From Nevskia sp. (GTDB taxonomy: Bacteria > Pseudomonadota > Gammaproteobacteria > Nevskiales > Nevskiaceae), in assembly GCA_019689635.1 (NCBI GenBank), contig JADGHB010000012.1:1-64000 (forward strand): 64,000 nt of DNA, read 5' to 3'. Numbering within the stretch: the first letter of the stretch is position 1; every line of letters starts with the position of its first letter. The notes below the pieces were generated by a model. That model was not told where the DNA came from. It saw nothing but the letters and a program-made list of their open reading frames with translations, and searched no databases. A program made the position numbers and the translations under genes. Below are positions 31,757 through 42,083 of this stretch, one piece after another.

Positions 31757-32882
31757 AGTCGAACCGCAGGATCTGGCGCACCGCTTCTCCGCGCGCCAGG
31801 CGGTCGAAACCGGCGTTGAGTTCGTCCAGCCGCAGACGGTGACTGATCAGCCGATCGACGGGCAGGCGGCCGGCGCGGTACAAGGCGATGTAGCGCGGAA
31901 TGTCGCGGGCGGGCACCGCCGAGCCGAGATAGCTGCCTTTGACCGTCCGCTCTTCCGCCACCAGGCTGACCGCCGGGACCGAGAACCGCTTCTCCGGATG
32001 CGGCAGACCCACGCTGACGGTGGTTCCGCCGCGCCGCGTGGCGGCGTAGGCCTGGGCCAGCGCCAGTTCGCTGCCGACCGTTTCCAGCGCGACTTGCGCG
32101 CCGCCGCCGGTGGCGGTTTTCACCGCTTCGACGCAGTCGTCCGTGCCGGCGAGCACGGCGTGTGTGGCGCCGAGCGCGCGCGCCAGCTCGAGCTTGGCCG
32201 GCTGCACGTCCACGGCCACGAGCGGATGGGCACCAGCTGCGCACGCACCGAGGAGCGCGGCGAGACCCACGCCGCCCATCCCGAAGATGGCAAGGCTTTC
32301 GCCTGCCGCGACGCGGGCGGTGTTGATCACCGCGCCCACCCCGGTCAGCACCGCGCAACCGAACAGCGCGGCGATCTCCGGGTCGAGCTCGCCATCGATC
32401 TTGACCGCCGAGCGCGCGGAAACCACGGTCGTCTCGGCGAAGGCGGATACGCCCAGGTGGTGGTTGAGCGCGGCGCCCTCGCGCCGCCAGCGACGCGCGC
32501 CCGACAACAGCGTTCCGGCCGTGTTGGCTCGCGCGCCGGGTTCGCATAACGCCGGACGGCCGCCGGCGCAGGGCAGGCAGCGGCCGCAGCTCGGTACGAA
32601 CGAGAACACCACCCGATCGCCCGGTGCGAAACCCTGCGTGCGGGGACCGACGGCGAGGACTTCGCCCGCCGCCTCGTGACCCAAGACCATCGGCATAGGA
32701 CGCGGGCGCGAGCCGTCGATCACCGAAAGATCGGAGTGGCACAGCCCGGCGGCGAGCACGCGCACGCACAGTTCTTCCGGGCCGGGATCGTCGAGTTCCA
32801 GCGTCTCGATGGTCAGCGGCCGCGAAGCGGCATAGGGTGCGGGCCGACCCATCTCCCGCAATACCGCGCCGGCGGTCTTCAA
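31755..32882 (-). CDS. Zinc-dependent alcohol dehydrogenase
   Basis: 375 residues. Catalytic zinc ligands are GLCHSDL (Cys) and LGHEAAGEV (His/Glu); the structural zinc lobe is CGRCLPC and a further Cys in RPALC. The Rossmann motif is [13 protein letters not shown]. The overall sequence fits class-III-like MDR alcohol dehydrogenases. Start: a TTG at 32882 gives the conserved [16 protein letters not shown] opening and overlaps the thioesterase stop as TTGA, so it is translationally coupled to it. Substrate unknown; the neighbouring thioesterase and AraC regulator suggest fatty or aromatic alcohol catabolism. Confidence 0.9.
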   Translation of the reverse strand: MKTAGAVLREMGRPAPYAASRPLTIETLELDDPGPEELCVRVLAAGLCHSDLSVIDGSRPRPMPMVLGHEAAGEVLAVGPRTQGFAPGDRVVFSFVPSCGRCLPCAGGRPALCEPGARANTAGTLLSGARRWRREGAALNHHLGVSAFAETTVVSARSAVKIDGELDPEIAALFGCAVLTGVGAVINTARVAAGESLAIFGMGGVGLAALLGACAAGAHPLVAVDVQPAKLELARALGATHAVLAGTDDCVEAVKTATGGGAQVALETVGSELALAQAYAATRRGGTTVSVGLPHPEKRFSVPAVSLVAEERTVKGSYLGSAVPARDIPRYIALYRAGRLPVDRLISHRLRLDELNAGFDRLARGEAVRQILRFD

Positions 32883-33310
32883 GCGGCTGCCTCCGGCTGC
32901 AGGCGCGCCAGCGCCGTGCGCAGGGATCCGGGGATCGGATGCGGCCTGCGCGTCGCGCGATCGACGAACACATGCACGAACCAGCCTTCGGCGGCGAGCG
33001 TGTCCGCGCCCTCGCGGAACAGGCCGATCTCGTAACGCACGCTGGACGTGCCGAGCTGGGCCACGCGCAGGCCGGCGTCCACGTTGTCGGGGAAGGCGAG
33101 CGCTTCGAGAAAGCGGCAGTGCGACTCCGCGCACACGCCGATGACGGGCCCGGCATGAATGTCCAGCCCGCCGGCGCGGATCAGATAGGCGTTGATGAGA
33201 GTGTCGAAGTAGCTGTAATACTCGACGTTGTTGACGTGGCCGTAGAGGTCGTTGTCCTTCCAGCGCGTGTTCAGCGTCTGGAAATAGGGATAGCGGCTGC
33301 GCGAGTGCAT
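32879..33310 (-). CDS. Acyl-CoA thioesterase (hotdog fold, 4HBT type)
   Basis: 143 residues. [29 protein letters not shown] is the hallmark of 4-hydroxybenzoyl-CoA-type thioesterases, with the catalytic Asp in [10 protein letters not shown]. Hydrolyses acyl-CoA in the cytosol. Start ATG 33310 is the closest ATG to the conserved core; the frame is open further upstream. It is divergent (101 bases) from an AraC regulator and coupled to the alcohol dehydrogenase. Confidence 0.88.
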   Translation of the reverse strand: MHSRSRYPYFQTLNTRWKDNDLYGHVNNVEYYSYFDTLINAYLIRAGGLDIHAGPVIGVCAESHCRFLEALAFPDNVDAGLRVAQLGTSSVRYEIGLFREGADTLAAEGWFVHVFVDRATRRPHPIPGSLRTALARLQPEAAA

Positions 33311-33411
33311 GCGGTGGCGGAATCCGTCGTCGGTCTGTGGCAGTGTAGCGCGAGACGCGCCGCGCGGTCGGCGTAATATTGTCCGGCGTTCCATCGCAGA
33401 CGGGAGCACAG

Positions 33412-34461
33412 GTGCGCGATTCCGGTCAGTTGTTGCACATCGTCCATAACGCCATGGTCCGGGCGGGTCTCGACGTGGCGGCGATCTACCATCGCCTGGG
33501 CTACAACGTGGACCGCTTGAGCCAGCGCGACCTGCGCACGCCGCATCGCCTGCAGGCCTACTTCTGGGAGACGGTGGAGGCGGTGACCGGCGATCCGGAC
33601 ATCGGCCTGCACCTGTGTCCGCACATGCCGCCGTTCGGCGGCGAAGTGCTGGAGTATCTGTTCTTCAGCAGCCCGACCTTCCGCGAAGGCTGCCAGCGCG
33701 CGCTCAAATACCTGCGCCTGGTCTCCGATGCGCTCAACGTGCGGCTGGTCGAGGGACCGGACACGGCGCGGGTGGTCGTGGTCAGCGCCGCGCATCAGGC
33801 GCCGCAGTTGCGCCACACCGAGATCTGCATGCTCTACGGCTTGATCCAGTTCACCCGCGGCGTGAGCGAGGGCAAATTCCATCCGCCGCGCCGCGTGCGC
33901 CTGCATTGCACGCAGCGTTCCGCCCGGGAGGAATACGAGCGCGTGTTCGGCTGTCCGGTGGAGTTCGAGTCGCCGGAAAGCGAGATCGAGTTCGATCCCG
34001 CGCTGCTCGACTACCGCTCGCCGCACTACGACCCCGACCTGTTGCGCCTCCACGAGGAGCTGGCCGAGAAACGGCTGTCCAAGGTCGAGCGTCAGGATTT
34101 GATCGAGCGCATCCGCGGTATCTTCTCGCGGCGGCTGGAACTGGAGGGCTGCGATCTCGAGGACGTGGCGCGCGAGCTGGGGATGCCGGCGCGGCGCCTG
34201 CGCTTCGAGCTGGCGCGCGCCGGGACCAGCTTCAGCCGCGTGCTCGCCGAGTTCCGCTACGCGCTCGCGCGCCGGCTGCTGCGCGAAACCGAGGAGCCGA
34301 TCGAGAACATCGTCTATCTCACCGGCTTCTCCGAGCCGAGCACGTTCTATCGGGCGTTCAAACGCTGGTCGGGCATGACGCCGGTGCAGTACCGGGCGGC
34401 CAAGCGCAGCCGCAGCGCCGATCCGGCCTCGGGCGCGCAAGCGGCGGCCGAACGCCGTTGA
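33412..34461 (+). CDS. AraC-family transcriptional regulator
   Basis: 349 residues from GTG at 33412, preceded by GGGAG. The N-terminal arabinose-binding-like sensor ([53 protein letters not shown]) is followed by two AraC helix-turn-helices ([50 protein letters not shown]). It resembles OruR/VirS-type regulators found beside catabolic genes. Divergent from the thioesterase/alcohol dehydrogenase pair (likely target) and directly abutting the RND gene's stop codon. Confidence 0.87.
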   Translation: MRDSGQLLHIVHNAMVRAGLDVAAIYHRLGYNVDRLSQRDLRTPHRLQAYFWETVEAVTGDPDIGLHLCPHMPPFGGEVLEYLFFSSPTFREGCQRALKYLRLVSDALNVRLVEGPDTARVVVVSAAHQAPQLRHTEICMLYGLIQFTRGVSEGKFHPPRRVRLHCTQRSAREEYERVFGCPVEFESPESEIEFDPALLDYRSPHYDPDLLRLHEELAEKRLSKVERQDLIERIRGIFSRRLELEGCDLEDVARELGMPARRLRFELARAGTSFSRVLAEFRYALARRLLRETEEPIENIVYLTGFSEPSTFYRAFKRWSGMTPVQYRAAKRSRSADPASGAQAAAERR

Positions 34462-37038
34462 TCAAGGCTCCGGGCGGATGTGCCCGATAGGGCTTTCGCG
34501 CCCCTTTTCGGGGTGCAGGAACGCCGCCAGCGCGGGCAGAACGAGGATCGCGCCGATCATGTTGGCGGTGAACATGAACAGCAGCAGCTTGCCCATGTCG
34601 ATCTGGAACTGGAGCTGCGAGGCGAGCCAGGTGGTGACCGAGACGGCGAGCGTGATGCCGGTGAAGATCACCGCCTTGCCGGTGCCGCGCAGGGTTTCGA
34701 AATACGCCTGGCGCAGCGGCTTGCCTTCCGCCAGCGCCGCAGCCATCACGCCGTAGACATAAATCCCGTAGTCCACGCCGATGCCCACCGCCAAGGCCAG
34801 CACCGGCAGCGTGGCGACTTTCATGCCGATGCCCAGCGTGGCCATCACGCCGTAGCCCAGTTCCGAAACCAGCGCCAGCGGCAGGATCACGCACAGGATG
34901 GCGCGCAGGCTGCGGAAGCTCATCCACAACAGGACCAGAATCGCCACGTACACCCACAGCACGACCTGGCTTTCCTCGGCCTGCACCACTTCGTTGGTAG
35001 CGGCCATGACGCCGACGTTGCCCGTGGCCAGCGCGAAGCGGACCGGGCAGTCCTTGGTCATGGCGTCGTATTTCGCTTGCAGCGCGTCGCGCGCCTGGCG
35101 CGCGTGTTCGGCGGCCTGCGGATCGGCTTTGGGATCCTGGGTGAGCTTGAAGGCCGTGGCCTGGGCCTCTTTGAGTCGTTCGAAAGTGGCGTATTTGTCG
35201 TCGCAGTATTGCGGCGTGACGTCCTTGGCGCGGGCGAAGAAGTCCGCGCGGTTGTCGGCGTCGAAGCGCTTGACCGTATCGACGATGCGGGAAATGGTTT
35301 CCGCGCGGTGGTCCTGGGTGAACATGTACACCGCCAGCGCCGAGCAGTCTTCGTTGAGCAGGCCGCTGGTGGTCGGCACCAGCGCGGTGGCCTGGGCCAG
35401 CGCGTAGTGATTGCGCGGCAGCACCAGCGCGTTGAGGCGGCCTTCGGACAGACCCTGATAGACCAGCTTGGCGAAGGTCAGCAGGCTCAGCGTCGATTGC
35501 ACGCCGGGCGTGTTGTCCATGCGCCAGGCGAAGCGGTCCACTTCGTCCATCAACGAGTAGTCGATGCAGCCGTTGGGTTTGGATTCCGCGATGACCTTGA
35601 GCTGGTCCACCGCGATGGAGAAGTCCTGGGTGATGGCGTTGAAATCCTGGTTGAAGCGCGAGTCGGGCCGCAGCTCGGGCACGCCTTTCTGCGCGTCGCC
35701 GACGATCAGCCCCTGCCGCGCCCACAGCGCCCAGCCCAGCGCCAGGCCGCAGGCCGCCAGCACGGCGAGCGCCACGCGCGGCCGGGTCACCGCGGACAGC
35801 GTCCACCACAGCTTGTCGAACACCGCGTCGCGCCGGCTCTGGCGCGCGACGAAGGCCCGCACGTCCTTGAGCCGGATCAAGGTCAGCCAAATCGGCACGA
35901 ACATCTTGTTGGCCACGATGATGGCCAGTCCGCCGAGCACCGCGTTGATGGACATCTCGCGGATGATCTGGATCTTGATGAGATAGATCGTGGCGAAACC
36001 GGCGACGTCGGTGAGCAGCGCGATGGTCCCGGCGATCGCCAGGCGGCGGAAGGTTTCCAGCGAGGCGTCGTAGGGCGAGCGCCCGGCGTGGACCTCGTCC
36101 ACCCAGGAGTTGACGTACTGCACGCCGTGGCTGACCGACACCGCCAGGATCAGGAAGGGCACCAGGATGGCGAAGGGATCGAGGCCGTAGCCGAGCGTGC
36201 GCAGCAGTCCCAGCTCCCAGATCACCGCCACGAAGGACGAACCGAGCGGGATCAAGCCGAGCTTGAACGAGCCGCAGTACAGCCACAGCAACAGCCCGGT
36301 GATGACCAGCGTCAGGCCGAAGAAGCCCGCCACCTCCAAGGAGGCGTTGGTCATGTCGTCGACGATCTTGGCGAAGCCGATGATGCGCACCTTGATGCCG
36401 TCGCGTTCGTACTTGGCGCGCAGCTTTTCCAGGTAGCGGCCGACGTCGCGGTAGTCGAGTTTCTTCCCGGTGTCCGGATTGACCTCGAGCAGCTCGCTCA
36501 TGATCATGGCGCCGCGCTGGTCGTTGGTGACCAGGCGGCCGATGACTTGCGCCTTGGCGACGTTGGAGCGGATCTTTTCCAGCATCGCGGGCGTGGGCCG
36601 GTAGTCGGCGGGGATCACCGGCGCGCCGGCCAGTCCGCCCTCGACGTTCTCCACGTAATTCACGTTGGGCGTGAACAGCGACATCACCCGCGCGCGATCC
36701 ACGCCCGGCATGAAGAAGATGTCGTCGGTGGCGTGTTGCAGCTCGGTCATGAAATGCGCGTTGTAGATGTCGCCGCGATCCTGGATCAGGGCGAACAGCA
36801 CCGTGTTGGCCCCGCCGAAATCCTTGTAGTACTCGCGGAACTTCTGCATGTAGGGATGATCCAGCGGCACCGACTTGAGCCAGCCGGCGTCCGGCTGCAG
36901 GCGTGCGGTCTGCACCGCGAAAAACGCCGTGAGCAGGACCAGGATCAGATGGGTCAGGTGGCGGCGGCCGTAGATCACCGGCTCGACGAGCCTGAGGATG
37001 CGATCCGCCCAGGGTCCGCTGATCGCCTTGCTGGCCAT
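34462..37038 (-). CDS. RND/MMPL-type transporter
   Basis: 858 residues with the two-halves RND layout: an N-terminal TM then a ~200-residue periplasmic loop, five to six TM helices (ASLEVAGFFGLTLVITGLLLWL, DPFAILVPFLILAVSVSHG), a second periplasmic loop, and a further TM bundle (VVLWVYVAILVLLWMSF, ATLPVLALAVGIGVDYGIYVYGVM, FMFTANMIGAILVLPALAAFL). The GxGxDY segment (GIGVDYGIY) carries the proton-relay aspartate typical of MMPL proteins. It is the last gene of the DUF1302-DUF1329-YCF48-RND operon, a conserved set in Pseudomonas and relatives thought to handle lipids or hydrophobic compounds at the envelope. It ends directly against the AraC stop codon. Confidence 0.9.
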   Translation of the reverse strand: MASKAISGPWADRILRLVEPVIYGRRHLTHLILVLLTAFFAVQTARLQPDAGWLKSVPLDHPYMQKFREYYKDFGGANTVLFALIQDRGDIYNAHFMTELQHATDDIFFMPGVDRARVMSLFTPNVNYVENVEGGLAGAPVIPADYRPTPAMLEKIRSNVAKAQVIGRLVTNDQRGAMIMSELLEVNPDTGKKLDYRDVGRYLEKLRAKYERDGIKVRIIGFAKIVDDMTNASLEVAGFFGLTLVITGLLLWLYCGSFKLGLIPLGSSFVAVIWELGLLRTLGYGLDPFAILVPFLILAVSVSHGVQYVNSWVDEVHAGRSPYDASLETFRRLAIAGTIALLTDVAGFATIYLIKIQIIREMSINAVLGGLAIIVANKMFVPIWLTLIRLKDVRAFVARQSRRDAVFDKLWWTLSAVTRPRVALAVLAACGLALGWALWARQGLIVGDAQKGVPELRPDSRFNQDFNAITQDFSIAVDQLKVIAESKPNGCIDYSLMDEVDRFAWRMDNTPGVQSTLSLLTFAKLVYQGLSEGRLNALVLPRNHYALAQATALVPTTSGLLNEDCSALAVYMFTQDHRAETISRIVDTVKRFDADNRADFFARAKDVTPQYCDDKYATFERLKEAQATAFKLTQDPKADPQAAEHARQARDALQAKYDAMTKDCPVRFALATGNVGVMAATNEVVQAEESQVVLWVYVAILVLLWMSFRSLRAILCVILPLALVSELGYGVMATLGIGMKVATLPVLALAVGIGVDYGIYVYGVMAAALAEGKPLRQAYFETLRGTGKAVIFTGITLAVSVTTWLASQLQFQIDMGKLLLFMFTANMIGAILVLPALAAFLHPEKGRESPIGHIRPEP

Positions 37039-37055
37039 GCGTTATTTCTTTGCGC

Positions 37056-38150
37056 TCAACGCGGCAGCGGCAGTCGCTGCACGCCGGCGCTGCCGACGAC
37101 GAGAAGATGGTCGCCGGCGACCGCGCCGGCGTTGAGATTGTTGTCCGTGGACACCGCCAAGGGCTGGAGCCGCGCGGCCTTAAGCTCGGCCTGCATCACG
37201 TGACCGTTCATGCCGAACAACAGGACGCGGCCATCCGGCGCGATCGTGCCGCCGAACAGGCTTTCGGTCTGATCGCTCTTGAGCTCGATCCAGCCGGCCA
37301 CGGCGCTGACCGGATCGATCTTCCGCGCCGCGTATTCCGGATTGTTGGCCGCTTCTTCCAGCGCCGCGCGCTCCTGCGCGCTGAGCGCGGGCGCCTGCGC
37401 GAGGTCGGGCGCGTAAAACGCATTGCCGCGCAAGCCGAACACCAGCGCACCCCGAGCGCCGACCGCCAGCGCGCCGAAATAGGAGCCGGTGTAGGGCGAC
37501 TTGAGCTGGGTCCAGGAAAGGCCGCGGTCGGTCGAGCGCGCGAGCAGGCCGCGCTCGCCGGCGATCAGCAGGCTGCCGTCGCCGAGCGCGATCAGGTTGT
37601 AGAGGTTGGGCGTATCGGCGAACGCCGGCGAGTCGATCGCCTGCCAGGTCTTGCCGCCGTCGCTCGTGATCTTGAGCGTGCCGTTGGTGCCGGCGAGCAG
37701 ACCGTGGTCGGGATCGAAGAACCGCACGTCGAACCAGGGCCGCCCCCAGGCCGCGTCGTACTGGAGAATACGCCAGTGCGCGCCGCCGTCCTCGGTGGCC
37801 AGCACGCAGCCGTCGTAGCCCAGCGCCCAGCCGCGTTGCGCGTCGAGGAAACGCAGGCGGACCAGGGTCACGTCGACCGGCGAGGGGACCTGCTGCCAGT
37901 GCGCGCCGTCGGTGGAACGCAGGATCAATCCGTGCTCGCCGACCGCGAGCCAGCCGCCGCCGGCCTGGGCGACGTCGAGCAGCAGGGCCTGGTCGGCGCG
38001 CGGGGCTTCCATCGCGGCGCGCGGCGCGAGGCTGGTGTCGGTGCCGGTGCTGCCGTCCTGCGCCAGCGCCGGCGCAGCGCAAGCCAGCGCCCACCCCAGC
38101 GCGAGGCCCCAGCCGCCTCGGCGCAGCGCCGAAGAGCGCGCCGCGCTCAC
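37056..38150 (-). CDS. YCF48/BNR-repeat beta-propeller protein
   Basis: 364 residues; signal peptide (LRRGGWGLALGWALACAAPALAQ). Repeats of the Asp-box type (ILRSTDGAHWQQ, LATEDGGAHWRI, KITSDGGKTWQAI, LARSTDRGLSWTQL) form a beta propeller, as in YCF48. The start is GTG at 38150, which overlaps the DUF1329 stop as GTGA. In this conserved cluster the propeller is a periplasmic partner of the RND transporter; its ligand is unknown. Confidence 0.88.
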   Translation of the reverse strand: MSAARSSALRRGGWGLALGWALACAAPALAQDGSTGTDTSLAPRAAMEAPRADQALLLDVAQAGGGWLAVGEHGLILRSTDGAHWQQVPSPVDVTLVRLRFLDAQRGWALGYDGCVLATEDGGAHWRILQYDAAWGRPWFDVRFFDPDHGLLAGTNGTLKITSDGGKTWQAIDSPAFADTPNLYNLIALGDGSLLIAGERGLLARSTDRGLSWTQLKSPYTGSYFGALAVGARGALVFGLRGNAFYAPDLAQAPALSAQERAALEEAANNPEYAARKIDPVSAVAGWIELKSDQTESLFGGTIAPDGRVLLFGMNGHVMQAELKAARLQPLAVSTDNNLNAGAVAGDHLLVVGSAGVQRLPLPR

Positions 38151-39775
38151 TTGTTCTGCGCCTTGCGGGCCAGGTTCGCGGGCGAGAAGTAGTCGTCTTT
38201 GAAGTCGATCTTGAAGTCGCTGATCTTGTCCTCGTTCTCCAGCGCGGTGACGAAATAACGGCCGCTCTGCAGGTCGTAGATGATCTCCGGGATGCCGGTC
38301 ACGGTGGGCACGAACGGCACGGTCAGCAGGTCCGCTTCCTGCACTTTCCAGAGCTGGTCGCGGTTGTCGTAGCAGTCCACCGCCGCGATCGCCCAGGAGT
38401 CCTCGTCCACGTAGAAGGTGCGGCGCTTGAACTGGTGGCGCAGGCCGGGCTTGAGCGTGGCGTCCACGATCCACACGCGGTGCAGCTCGTAGCGCACCAG
38501 GTTCTGGTTGATGTGGCCGCGGCGGATGATGTCCTTGTACTTGATCAGCGGCGCGTTGATCAGGAAGTTGTTGTAGGGGATGTAGATCTCTTTCTTGCCG
38601 ACCAGCTTCCAGTTGTAGCGGTCCAGGGCGCCGTTGAACTCGTCCACCTGGTCGTTGAACTGTTCGCCGTCGGTGCCGATGTAGGGGTTGTCGTAGCCCA
38701 CGTCCGGCGCGCGGTTCACGCGGCCCAGGCCGGGGTTGTAAATCCACGCGTCGCGGCCGGAACCGCCGGCGCCGGAGCTCTCGTGCACCAGGATGAGCTG
38801 ACCGGCGACGCGCGGCGGCGACAGCACGTCCGACAGGTAGTACAGCAGGATGTGCGTGCCGGGATTGGATTCCTTGAGGTTGGAATATTTGAACTTCACG
38901 TCCTCGATCAGCTTGGTGATCTGGTAGGAACCGTCGGCCTTGACGATGGCCTGATTGTTGTAGCGCCGCACGGCGGAACCGCGAAAGCGCATCTTGTGGT
39001 TCCAGATCACCTCCGCGCCGTTCTTGGGAATCGGAAACGGAAATCCGAGCACCGCGCCTTCCACGTCGTCGGTGCCCTTGAGCTCGGCGCGAGTGGCGTT
39101 CTGGATCGTGGCTTGCTCGATCTGCGGCGGAAAGTAGGCGTCGCGCAGCGTGGGATACACGATCATCCGGTAGTCGGGATACTTGGCGAACATCGCCTTC
39201 TGGCCGACCGTGAGATGGTCGGCGTACTGGGCCAGGTTGTCGCGGGTGATGATGAACTCCGGCTTTTCGTACTTGCCGGCGCCGCCGATTTGTGCGCGCT
39301 CGCGGCGGGCCAGTTCCTGAATGTTCAGGTCGGCGTATGGCTTGGGCATCTGCCGCAGCGCCGCCTGCATCTCGCTGGTGCCGTACTTCTCGGCGTACTG
39401 GGCGAGCGTCAGGTTCGGCATCTTGGCGATGATGCGATCGATCTGCTGGGAGATCGTCGGATAGTCGGCGATGCTGAAGTGATCCATGTATTTCAGCAGG
39501 GCCTCGAAATCCTGCGGGTCGGCGGCACGCACCTGCTCGAAAGCCTGCCGCACGGCTTCCAGGCTCTGCGGGGTCTGGTTGCGGATGGCGTCGTCGAAGT
39601 TTTTCCCGCCGATCCATTCCGGGATGGTGCCTTGTGCATTTCCTGCGCGCACCGCGCCGACCGGCGTCAGATCCTTGCCCAGGTGCGCGGCTTCCTCGGG
39701 CGAGACCTTGGCGGCGGCGCCCGTGGCCAGCGCCCAGGCGCCGGCGGCGATCATCATCCAGTACTTGCGTTTCAT
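38147..39775 (-). CDS. DUF1329 outer-membrane-lipoprotein-sorting-like protein
   Basis: 542 residues. A signal peptide (WMMIAAGAWALATGAAA) precedes the DUF1329 body with its motifs GKDLTPVGAVRAGNAQGTIPEW, GFPFPIP, and VYYLSDVL-like segments. DUF1329 proteins share a LolB/LolA-like fold and are assumed to carry hydrophobic cargo in the periplasm. It is longer than typical (~450) by about 90 residues, mainly an extra N-terminal helical segment. Coupled to the YCF48 gene by GTGA and 65 bases downstream of DUF1302. Confidence 0.88.
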   Translation of the reverse strand: MKRKYWMMIAAGAWALATGAAAKVSPEEAAHLGKDLTPVGAVRAGNAQGTIPEWIGGKNFDDAIRNQTPQSLEAVRQAFEQVRAADPQDFEALLKYMDHFSIADYPTISQQIDRIIAKMPNLTLAQYAEKYGTSEMQAALRQMPKPYADLNIQELARRERAQIGGAGKYEKPEFIITRDNLAQYADHLTVGQKAMFAKYPDYRMIVYPTLRDAYFPPQIEQATIQNATRAELKGTDDVEGAVLGFPFPIPKNGAEVIWNHKMRFRGSAVRRYNNQAIVKADGSYQITKLIEDVKFKYSNLKESNPGTHILLYYLSDVLSPPRVAGQLILVHESSGAGGSGRDAWIYNPGLGRVNRAPDVGYDNPYIGTDGEQFNDQVDEFNGALDRYNWKLVGKKEIYIPYNNFLINAPLIKYKDIIRRGHINQNLVRYELHRVWIVDATLKPGLRHQFKRRTFYVDEDSWAIAAVDCYDNRDQLWKVQEADLLTVPFVPTVTGIPEIIYDLQSGRYFVTALENEDKISDFKIDFKDDYFSPANLARKAQNK

Positions 39776-39840
39776 GTCATTGCTCCGTCCTGAGTGGTTT
39801 CCCTGATTGCGATTTCCCTGAGCCTTGGGTCGCGAGCCTT

Positions 39841-42021
39841 TCAGAAGGTGTAATTGATGGCCAGGCCGATCACGTCGCGGTCGCGCTGGGTGTTGACGGT
39901 GCCGCCGCCGGTCGAGCCTTGATAGAAGATCTGTCCGCTCCAGTCCTGCCCGCTTTCGATCACCGTGCCGATCACGTAGGTCTTGGTGCCGGCGACGAAG
40001 TTCTGCATCGGCTGCGGCCCGATGCCCGAGACGTCCTGGTTCCACTGCAGCGAAGGCTTGAAATTGAGGTTCCAGATCAGGTTGTCGTACTCGAACTGGG
40101 CCAGGATGCGATAACCCCAGGAGAAACTGGAGGCGAAGCCGTGGGTTTGCTGCGTGGGGTTGAAGCGCCTCGCATCCGGCACGCCGCCGCTGCCGGTACC
40201 GTCCGCGCCAGGGCTGGCGTGGGTGTCGTTGTTGTCGCCGCCTTCCAGTTGCAGGCGGCTGCGCGGCGGCATGTGCCAGATGTGGGTGAAGCCGAGCTCG
40301 GCGAGGATCAGGATCTGGTCCGCGCCAAAAGGATTCTCGCTGGCGCCGATGGCACGGATACCGGTGAGGTCGAGCTGATCCACCGGCAGGCGTTCGTAGC
40401 CGCGCACGATCTGGTGCGGTTGCACGGTGATTCCGCGGTAGCTTTCGACATAATCGGGCAGGATGGTGCGTCCGCTCGGGATGGTGACGCTCTTTCCCGC
40501 GGTGCCAGCGATCACCGGCAAGGCGTTGAGCAGCCCGATGGTGTCCTGCAATAACTGCGTCGGATTGCTGGTACTGATCGACCCGATGACGGCGGGCAGG
40601 GAGGCGATGGTCTGCTGGATGGTGGTGGCGTCGAGCCCCAGGGTCAAATCCTGTTTGGGAAAGGCGGGCTGCAGGGCCGCGAAGACCAGGTCCGGCACGT
40701 CCACCTGCACCGGCAAATTGGGTCGCAGCGAATATTCGCCGGCCAGCGACCACTTGCCGACGTTGGTGTTGAAACTGAAGCCGAACATCTGGATGTCCTC
40801 GGGATAGTCGAGGAAAGTCTTCATGGTGTCGAGGGGCAGCGGTTCCTTGCCGCTGACGGGATTGAGACCGATGAAGCCGTTGCAATCGACGAAGGCCTGC
40901 AAAAAGCTGGTCGAGTTGCGCATGCAGGATTCGTCGGTGGCGATGAAGCTTAAGTAGGGCAACTGGCTGTGGTAGTTCAGCGCGTAGAAGTTGAACTCCG
41001 TGCCGCCGTTGAAATCGGCGGCGTAGTACGAAAGCTTGAATCCGCCCTGGCCCTGTGAACGCGGGTGGGCGAAGCGCTCGTCGAGCACCCGCGAGGTCAG
41101 GCAAGTGTCGGAGATCGCGTTGCCGGGCGGCGGCAGACGACCGATGCACTGGGGGTCTTCGTGGAACTGGCCCAGACTGATGTCGGCGTAGCTGCCTTTG
41201 ACCACGTCGAGGTAGGAGTAAAAACTGCCGTCAGGATCCGGCACCACCCGCTCCCAGCCCAACTCGTACACCAGATCCAGCGAGAGCGACTCGTTGAGGT
41301 TGGTGCTGAGCAGCACGGCGGGCGTGGGCCGGAACACTTCATTGATCGGTGTGCCCGGCTGGTGCAACAACACCGCGCTCGGCGGGTTGATCTGGCTGAC
41401 GCTGTTGAGCGCGATGAAGGTGGATTCGCCCCAGCGGATGTGCTGATAGCCGGCGCGCACGTTGAAGGTGTGATCGAAGAGTTTGAAGCGGTCTGCGACG
41501 AAGGCGTCGGTGAGCTGCCAGTCCTTGCCGATTTGCTGGCGCACGGCGGGCGAGCGCGGCGTTTCGGCGGGTTGGAACGTCGTGTCGGGGTGGCGGTCGG
41601 CTTTGTTGAAGGCGGAGGGATCGAAAAAGCCGAAAGCGCCGAGCTTGAACGTGAAATCGTGCCAGGACAGCGACAGCTCTTCATTGAGCTTGGATACCGC
41701 AGATACCACTCCCCAGCGTGAATAATTGAGGTCACCGTTGTCCTTGTTGGATGCGAAGAACGCGCCGGGTGCCTTGACCAGTACCTCGTTGGGGGCCGGA
41801 TCGCCGGTGAACGACATGCAGTCACCCGGACCGCAAAGATTGGGATTGAGATTGAGCTTGTAGATCAGGCGTGGGTCGGGAGACTCGGTGCGCCAGGCCA
41901 TGCCGTAGGACAGCCGGCTCTTGAGATTGCCGGACAGATCGCCCCAGTCGAATTCTGCGGCGGCGGCGGAGCCGGCCCAGCTCAGCGCCAGCACCAGCAA
42001 CGCAAATCGATGCTTGAACAT
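39841..42021 (-). CDS. DUF1302 family outer-membrane protein
   Basis: 726 residues. Signal peptide (FALLVLALSWAGSAAAA) and the DUF1302 opening FDWGDLSGNLKSRLSYGMAWRTESPD, with extensive alternating aromatic beta strands ending in a C-terminal strand LAINYTF typical of BAM-recognised barrels. Probably an outer-membrane channel for hydrophobic substrates. First gene of the DUF1302-DUF1329-YCF48-RND set, with AGGAGAGG upstream. No Phe/Tyr-terminal anomalies; it looks complete. Confidence 0.9.
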   Translation of the reverse strand: MFKHRFALLVLALSWAGSAAAAEFDWGDLSGNLKSRLSYGMAWRTESPDPRLIYKLNLNPNLCGPGDCMSFTGDPAPNEVLVKAPGAFFASNKDNGDLNYSRWGVVSAVSKLNEELSLSWHDFTFKLGAFGFFDPSAFNKADRHPDTTFQPAETPRSPAVRQQIGKDWQLTDAFVADRFKLFDHTFNVRAGYQHIRWGESTFIALNSVSQINPPSAVLLHQPGTPINEVFRPTPAVLLSTNLNESLSLDLVYELGWERVVPDPDGSFYSYLDVVKGSYADISLGQFHEDPQCIGRLPPPGNAISDTCLTSRVLDERFAHPRSQGQGGFKLSYYAADFNGGTEFNFYALNYHSQLPYLSFIATDESCMRNSTSFLQAFVDCNGFIGLNPVSGKEPLPLDTMKTFLDYPEDIQMFGFSFNTNVGKWSLAGEYSLRPNLPVQVDVPDLVFAALQPAFPKQDLTLGLDATTIQQTIASLPAVIGSISTSNPTQLLQDTIGLLNALPVIAGTAGKSVTIPSGRTILPDYVESYRGITVQPHQIVRGYERLPVDQLDLTGIRAIGASENPFGADQILILAELGFTHIWHMPPRSRLQLEGGDNNDTHASPGADGTGSGGVPDARRFNPTQQTHGFASSFSWGYRILAQFEYDNLIWNLNFKPSLQWNQDVSGIGPQPMQNFVAGTKTYVIGTVIESGQDWSGQIFYQGSTGGGTVNTQRDRDVIGLAINYTF

Positions 42022-42083
42022 CGCGGTCCTCTCCTCCTGATGCGGCCGCTCCGGTCGGTATCGGGCGGCCGTCGAGTGTTACC

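Noticed and set aside
34480-37203. A 907-codon open frame on plus, antisense to the RND gene
   Set aside because: Composition (Gln/His/Arg-rich, no motifs) marks it as a shadow of the transporter gene.
39776-41149. A long in-frame extension upstream of the DUF1329 start
   Set aside because: It runs inside DUF1302 in another frame; the signal peptide at 39775 marks the true start.
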